From the NCBI GenBank assembly GCA_910589415.1, contig OU342636.1, forward strand, positions 6,306,437-6,370,436: a stretch of 64,000 nt of DNA. Direction: 5' to 3'. Below the pieces are notes generated by a model. The model ran no database searches and had not been told where the DNA came from. It saw nothing but the letters and a program-made list of their open reading frames with translations. Position 1 is the stretch's first letter. Each line of letters opens with the position of its first letter. The translations under genes were made by a program, and so were the position numbers. Shown here in pieces: positions 58,741 to 64,000 of this stretch. This stretch comes from Malachius bipustulatus (Eukaryota > Arthropoda > Insecta > Coleoptera > Melyridae).

Positions 58741-58971
58741 CTAGCGGTGGATTTGTTTCTCCAACGTCACCAACTCTTTGAACAGCGTGTTCACCAGTTC
58801 CCGTATCCCATCGATTAACGACAAGAGTACGAGGTATTCCGTGTATCTCGTCACCTCGTCGTTTTCAATCATTTCTTCTATTTCGTAGCGTATCTCTTGG
58901 ATATTGGGGTCTAGAATTTTAATAAGCCGCCATCTCTGTTCGATTTGCTTCTTTACATCGGATGTGTTCAT
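58741..58971 (-). CDS. Array gene copy 49, T22P/K58E/M69T variant
   Basis: T22P puts a proline in helix 1 and could disturb it. Hairpin 58695-58710, TATA 59021-59028. The upstream dyad is altered (AACCCACGG), as in copy 51. Confidence 0.63.
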   Translation of the reverse strand: MNTSDVKKQIEQRWRLIKILDPNIQEIRYEIEEMIENDEVTRYTEYLVLLSLIDGIRELVNTLFKELVTLEKQIHR

Positions 58972-59723
58972 CTTGAACGTCTGCAGTACTCTGTTGCGGT
59001 TGTGATCGTCCCTACGCCTACTTATATACCTTTCCTAATGTTAGCGCAACCCACGGTTACCGTGGCGCCGCGACTGAATGCTAATTGATATGGCGCTCAC
59101 GAGAACTACAACGAGATGAAGCGTAAACGCTAAAATTTGTTATTTTTTTTTATAAACCTATTTCGTTGAAATATGATAAAGGCGCATCACTTATACGTTT
59201 ACATGGCAACTTTCGAAGATGAAACACTTGTTTTTATATCTACAGCCACTAGCCCCTAAATCCGAAAATATATCCCCGAGAAATTTTTTTCAATTTTAAA
59301 TCGGTCTATGAATGATAAGGGAAGTTACATCTTTTTGTATTGCTTTTATCATCGTTCCAATGATAAATACGTAGACTTTAATCCCGGGATAAATGCAAAT
59401 TCATATTCTGGGAATATAAAACTCGAAGAGTTTTTTCGCCAGTTTCGCTTCATAATTAAATTATTTTAAAGGGAGGTCATGGATTACCCATCATTGCGGT
59501 TCCAATAGAGTTGTTTATGAAAATTTAGAGACAATAAACCGGATCATCTTTTGTTTCACATGCGCAATTTTGCAAAGTTTTTTCTTTTTTTCAAAGACTT
59601 TGTAGTTGAAAGACGCAAGTTTTTTTAAAAGAACAATGCAGGTACATAACCAAATATTGTCTATTCAAAATATTGATGGCCCTGAAAAGGGCCGGGTTTT
59701 AAATGATGATAGTTCAAGACCGA

Positions 59724-59954
59724 CTAGCGGTGGATTTGTTTCTCCAACATCACCAACTCTTTGAACAGCGTGTTCACCAGTTTCCGTATCCCATCGATTA
59801 ACGACAAGAGTACGAGGTATTCCGTGTATCTCGTCACCTCGTCGTTTTCAATCATTTCTTCTATTTCGTAGCGTATCTCTTGGATATTGGTGTCTAGAAT
59901 TTTAATAAGCCGCCATCTCTGTTCGATTTGCTTCTTTACATCGGATGTGTTCAT
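59724..59954 (-). CDS. Array gene copy 50
   Basis: Consensus protein between two variant copies. Hairpin 59678-59693, TATA 60004-60011. Confidence 0.68.
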   Translation of the reverse strand: MNTSDVKKQIEQRWRLIKILDTNIQEIRYEIEEMIENDEVTRYTEYLVLLSLIDGIRKLVNTLFKELVMLEKQIHR

Positions 59955-60705
59955 CTTGAACGTCTGCAGTACTCTGTTGCGGTTGTGATCGTCTCTACGC
60001 CTACTTATATACCTTTCCTAATGTTAGCGCAACCGACGGTTACCGTGGCGCCTCGACTGAATGCTAATTGATATGGCGCTCACGAGAACTACAACGAGAT
60101 GAAGCGTAAACGCTAAAATTTGTTATTTTTTTTATAAACCTATTTCGTTGAAATATGATAAAGGCGCATCACTTATACGTTTACATGGCAACTTTCGAAG
60201 ATGAAACACTTGTTTTTATATCTACAGCCACTAGCCCCTAAATCCGAAAATATATCCCCGAGAAATTTTTTTCAATTTTAAATCGGTCTATGAATGATAA
60301 GGGAAGTTACATCTTTTTGTATTTCTTTTATCATCGTTCCAATGATAAATACGTAGACTTTAATCCCGGGATAAATGCAAATTCATATTCTGGGAATATA
60401 AAACTCGAAGAGTTTTTTCGCCATTTTCGCTTCATAATTAAATTATTTTAAAGGGAGGTCATGGATTACCCATCATTGCGGTTCCAATAGAGTTGTTTAT
60501 GAAAATTTAGAGACAATAAACCGGATCATCTTTTGTTTCACATGCGCAATTTTGCAAAGTTTTTTCTTTTTTTCAAAGACTTTGTAGTTGAAAGACGCAA
60601 GTTTTTTTAAAAGAACAATGCAGGTACATAACCAAATATTGTCTATTCAAAATATTGATGGCCCTGAAAAGGGCCGGGTTTTAAATGATGATAGTTCAAG
60701 ACCGA

Positions 60706-60936
60706 CTAGCGGTGGATTTGTTTCTCCAACGTCACCAACTCTTTGAACAGCGTGTTCACCAGTTCCCGTATCCCATCGATTAACGACAAGAGTACGAGGT
60801 ATTCCGTGTATCTCGTCACCTCGTCGTTTTCAATCATTTCTTCTATTTCGTAGCGTATCTCTTGGATATTGGTGTCTAGAATTTTTATAAGCCGCCATCT
60901 CTGTTCGATTTGCTTCTTTACATCGGATGTGTTCAT
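60706..60936 (-). CDS. Array gene copy 51, K58E/M69T variant
   Basis: Hairpin 60660-60675, TATA 60986-60993. Its unit is cut by the insertion at 61416, far upstream of the promoter. Confidence 0.66.
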   Translation of the reverse strand: MNTSDVKKQIEQRWRLIKILDTNIQEIRYEIEEMIENDEVTRYTEYLVLLSLIDGIRELVNTLFKELVTLEKQIHR

Positions 60937-61415
60937 CTTGAACGTCTGCAGTACTCTGTTGCGGTTGTGATCGTCCCTACGCCTACTTATATACCTTTCC
61001 TAATGTTAGCGCAACCCACGGTTACCGTGGCGCCGCGACTGAATGCTAATTGATATGGCGCTCACGAGAACTACAACGAGATGAAGCGTAAACGCTAAAA
61101 TTTGTTATTTTTTTTTATAAACCTATTTCGTTGAAATATGATAAAGGCGCATCACTTATACGTTTACATGGCAACTTTCGAAGATGAAACACTTGTTTTT
61201 ATATCTACAGCCACTAGCCCCTAAATCCGAAAATATATCCCCGAGAAATTTTTTTCAATTTTAAATCGGTCTATGAATGATAAGGGAAGTTACATCTTTT
61301 TGTATTGCTTTTATCATCGTTCCAATGATAAATACGTAGACTTTAATCCCGGGATAAATGCAAATTCATATTCTGGGAATATAAAACTCGAAGAGTTTTT
61401 TCGCCATTTTCGCTT

Positions 61416-63083
61416 ATAGCATGTGAAAAATCACAGGCTATTATTGTTCTTCTTTTATGTAATATTATTATATTATTGTATATATTTATTATGTCTCCTA
61501 TTATTATTATAGGTATCATAGTTTGTTGATATTATGGGTTATATAAATATTTATTTATTTATCTCCATTTGCTAGATTATTCTAGTTATTATTGTTGTTA
61601 CTGGTTATTTATTCATCCACCTTCATGAGATTTGGATCCCCCTGTATGGCACTAGAGTTAAGATTTCAGGAGTGGAACTTTTGATAAGCTGAGGTTTTTT
61701 GTGGGTTGTGCTGATAAGGCAGGAGAAGGTAGCCATCTTGAAGAAGTAGAAATTGCCTTTTTCTTGTGTAGAATCCATGAAGTTTGACTAGGAAATTCTC
61801 ACAAAAGACACTTAATAATAATATTGGCAGTAGTCCCTAGTTAGATTGGCCATTTTAGTTGTTTTACTATTGTGATTCGGTAAAGGGGAACCCTTAATAG
61901 TTTAAGGTAAGTCTTCTTGAGCTCTCCTATTTTTGCTAGCATAGAACTGCATGGATGTGATGTATTTGCAGGGTTTTAGTTAAGGTTACATATTGAGTTG
62001 CACCCCTAGCCAAGTAATTGTGGCCTGCAGTTCGGCTACTGACCAGGATTTGATTCGCCCATTCTTCAAATTTGCAATTTCATCATCCACTCCAGCAAGG
62101 CCCTTCCTGGAAGCTGTCACTGTCTCACTGTACCGGATTAGACACCTTGGTCTGAGACCCAAAGCACACCAGTTCCTTTATACAAGTTATTATCGCTTGG
62201 CGAGCTCTAGCTGATCCCTCGACCAACGAACGGCCGAACAACCACCGCTGGATCCAGGCTGAGTCAAACTATTTCCTCTTGTATTTATTTCGATTACTCT
62301 ATTCAAGATTAGCCATACCGTTTACTTCATATGATATTTGGTTGATAAATTGTTACAATCACAGCTAACCTGAAAGTTTACAATTTTTAAATTACTAGTT
62401 CTTGAGCCACCATTCGTGATAAATTGGCTGTGATATTGGCCTTGTAAACTTACTCTTGCGTGCACGGAAGACGGAGTACAAATACCCAGATGTAATTTTA
62501 TATCCTTTGTTACTTTATTTACAAATTTATATTATACCATTAAATTTATATTGTTGAAGTAGGTAGTTGATCCTTTCGACACTCTCCTGATAATAATTAA
62601 ATAGGTAATCTCCGTATTAATTAGACCAGACAACTGGTCAGTGATAATAATAATCATTGTTACTGCGAGTTTATTTTTCATTCTTTGAAATAGTAATAAT
62701 TAGTAAGTTTTGCGATAATAATACTAGACTGGGAAACTTTGTAGGGTTAGAGTGCTGAGTATAGTAAGAATAATAATTATTAGGCCTGACCCAGTGGTGT
62801 ATTCAGCCAGCACTTTTATTGCGCAGCTTTTGCCATGGTAAACTTATTGTTCCCTTCGCTGTTGTGACAATAATGATCTCTTGAAACATACCCTTAAGTA
62901 TAAGTAACAGCGTGGCGCCCCATTAGACCTTCTAGCACCAAGTTTTTTTTATTCCAGCCGAATCGCAGAGGTTTGTATTTCGAGATCCGAGATTTATTCA
63001 AATCTGAGTTATTCCCACTCCCTTTTGTGCCATAAAACGAGCTAGCCGAGACAAACTTATAAAGTGTGCGAAAGAACGGCACA
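61416..63083. mobile_element. 1.67-kb insertion of unknown type in the array
   Basis: Non-array sequence flanked by CGCTT on both sides (61411-61415 and 63084-63088). Array sequence continues without loss, so this is an insertion with a 5-bp target duplication. It is AT-rich with TAATAATAAT-type runs, ends in CACA, and has no terminal inverted repeats or coding region I can support (frames 61993-62214 and 62894-63091 look random). The length and the 5-bp duplication would fit a solo LTR, but the left end is ATAGC or TATAGC rather than TG. Confidence 0.6.
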
Positions 63084-64000
63084 CGCTTCATAATTAAATT
63101 ATTTTAAAGGGAGGTCATGGATTACCCATCATTGCGGTTCCAATAGAGTTGTTTATGGAAATTTAGAGACAATAAAACGGATCATTTTTTGTTTCACATG
63201 CGCAATTTTGCAAAGTTTTTTCTTTTTTTCAAAGACTTTGTAGTTGAAAGACGCAAGTTTTTTTAAAAGAACAATGCAGGTACATAACCAAATATTGTCT
63301 ATTCAAAATATTGATGGCCCTGAAAAGGGCCGGGTTTTAAATGATGATAGTTCAAGACCGACTAGCGGTGGATTTGTTTCTCCAACATCACCAACTCTTT
63401 GAACAGCGTGTTCACCAGTTCCCGTATCCCATCGATTAACGACAAGAGTACGAGGTATTCCGTGTATCTCGTCACCTCGTCGTTTTCAATTCATTTCTTC
63501 TATTTAGTAGCGTATCTCTTGGATATTGGTGTCTAGAATTTTAATAAGCCGCCATCTCTGTTCTATTTGCTTCTTTACATCGGATGTGTTCATCTTGAAC
63601 GTCTGCAGTACTCTGTTGCGGTTGTGATCGTCTCTACGCCTACTTATATACCTTTCCTAATGTTAGCGGAACCGACGGTTACCGTGGCGCCTCGACTGAA
63701 TGCTAATTGATATGACGCTCTCGAGAACTACAACGAGATGAAGCGTAAACGCTAAAATTTGCTATTTTATTTTATAAACGTATTTCGTTGAAATATGATA
63801 AAGGCGCATCACTACTTATACGTTTACATGGCAACGTTCAAAGATGAAACACTTGTTTTTATATCTACAGCCACTAGCCCCTAAATCCGAAAATATATCC
63901 CCGAGAAATTTTTTTCAATTTTAAATCGGTCTATGAATGATAAGGGAAGTTACATCTTTTTGTATTGCTTTCATTATCGTTCCAAAGATAAATACGTAGA
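63084..64000 (-). repeat. Tandem gene array, right segment (copy 52), diverged
   Basis: One partial unit with many private changes compared with copies 1-51, for example GCGGAACCG, TATGACGCTCTCG, TATTTTATTTTATAAACG and a CACTACTTATACG duplication. The window ends inside it. Confidence 0.93.
63362..63593 (-). pseudogene. Array gene copy 52, nonsense and frameshift
   Basis: Codon 30 (63504-63506) is TAA for GAA, and an extra T at about 63491 shifts the frame. The start codon, stop position, hairpin (63316-63331) and TATA (63643-63650) remain recognisable. Confidence 0.85.

Larger units (their letters stand above)
43507..61415 (-). repeat. Tandem gene array, middle segment (promoter of copy 33, copies 34-51)
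   Basis: Resumes exactly at the target duplication (43507-43510) with the 5' leader and TATA (43539-43546) that belong to copy 33. Spacing is again 978-984 bp except for two 869-bp units (copies 43 to 44 and 46 to 47) that lack about 113 bp of upstream sequence. Ends at CGCTT (61411-61415), where another insertion begins. Confidence 0.97.

Noticed and set aside
61993..62214. 73-codon frame in the second insertion
   Set aside because: No recognisable domain, unremarkable length for chance in this sequence, no promoter or 3' signal.

Overview
This window is eukaryotic and metazoan, probably arthropod (low confidence on the clade). It is AT-rich and carries an intact Ty3/gypsy LTR retrotransposon. 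Almost all the rest is one tandem array of a ~983-bp unit. The window begins and ends inside the array, so its true size is unknown.

Each array unit holds one intronless gene on the minus strand. In order of transcription it has two overlapping dyads, a TATA box (TATATAAG), a very short 5' leader, a 76-codon reading frame, a 30-nt 3' leader, and then a 16-nt hairpin that reads GGCCCTTTTCAGGGCC on the mRNA strand. That hairpin fits the stem-loop of replication-dependent histone mRNAs (GGCYCUUUUCAGRGCC), which SLBP binds and which replaces the poly(A) tail. The encoded protein is not a histone: it is a near-neutral, almost wholly helical 76-residue protein with heptad leucine/isoleucine spacing, and I do not recognise it. 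I count 52 copies. Forty-five are full length, five carry early or late nonsense codons (copies 3, 8, 32, 43, 46), one has a C-terminal frameshift (42), and the last has both a nonsense codon and a frameshift (52). The array of non-histone genes with histone-type 3' ends is the most unusual thing here.

Layout: 1-31938, copies 1-33. 31939-43506, an 11.57-kb Ty3/gypsy element on the plus strand with 1704-bp LTRs and a CTCT target duplication, inserted in the 5' leader of copy 33 and so separating that copy from its promoter. 43507-61415, copies 34-51. 61416-63083, a 1.67-kb non-array insertion flanked by CGCTT. 63084-64000, copy 52, visibly more diverged than the rest.

The retrotransposon has Gag (463 aa) and, in the -1 frame, Pol (protease, reverse transcriptase, RNase H, integrase). 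The frames overlap at a canonical A_AAA_AAC slippery heptamer. There is no env. About 2.4 kb of non-coding sequence between pol and the 3' LTR holds ~113-bp tandem repeats and four copies of a hairpin with compensating base changes. Shared rare variants show that the array evolves by duplication of blocks of 2, 3 and 5 units, as expected from unequal exchange and conversion.
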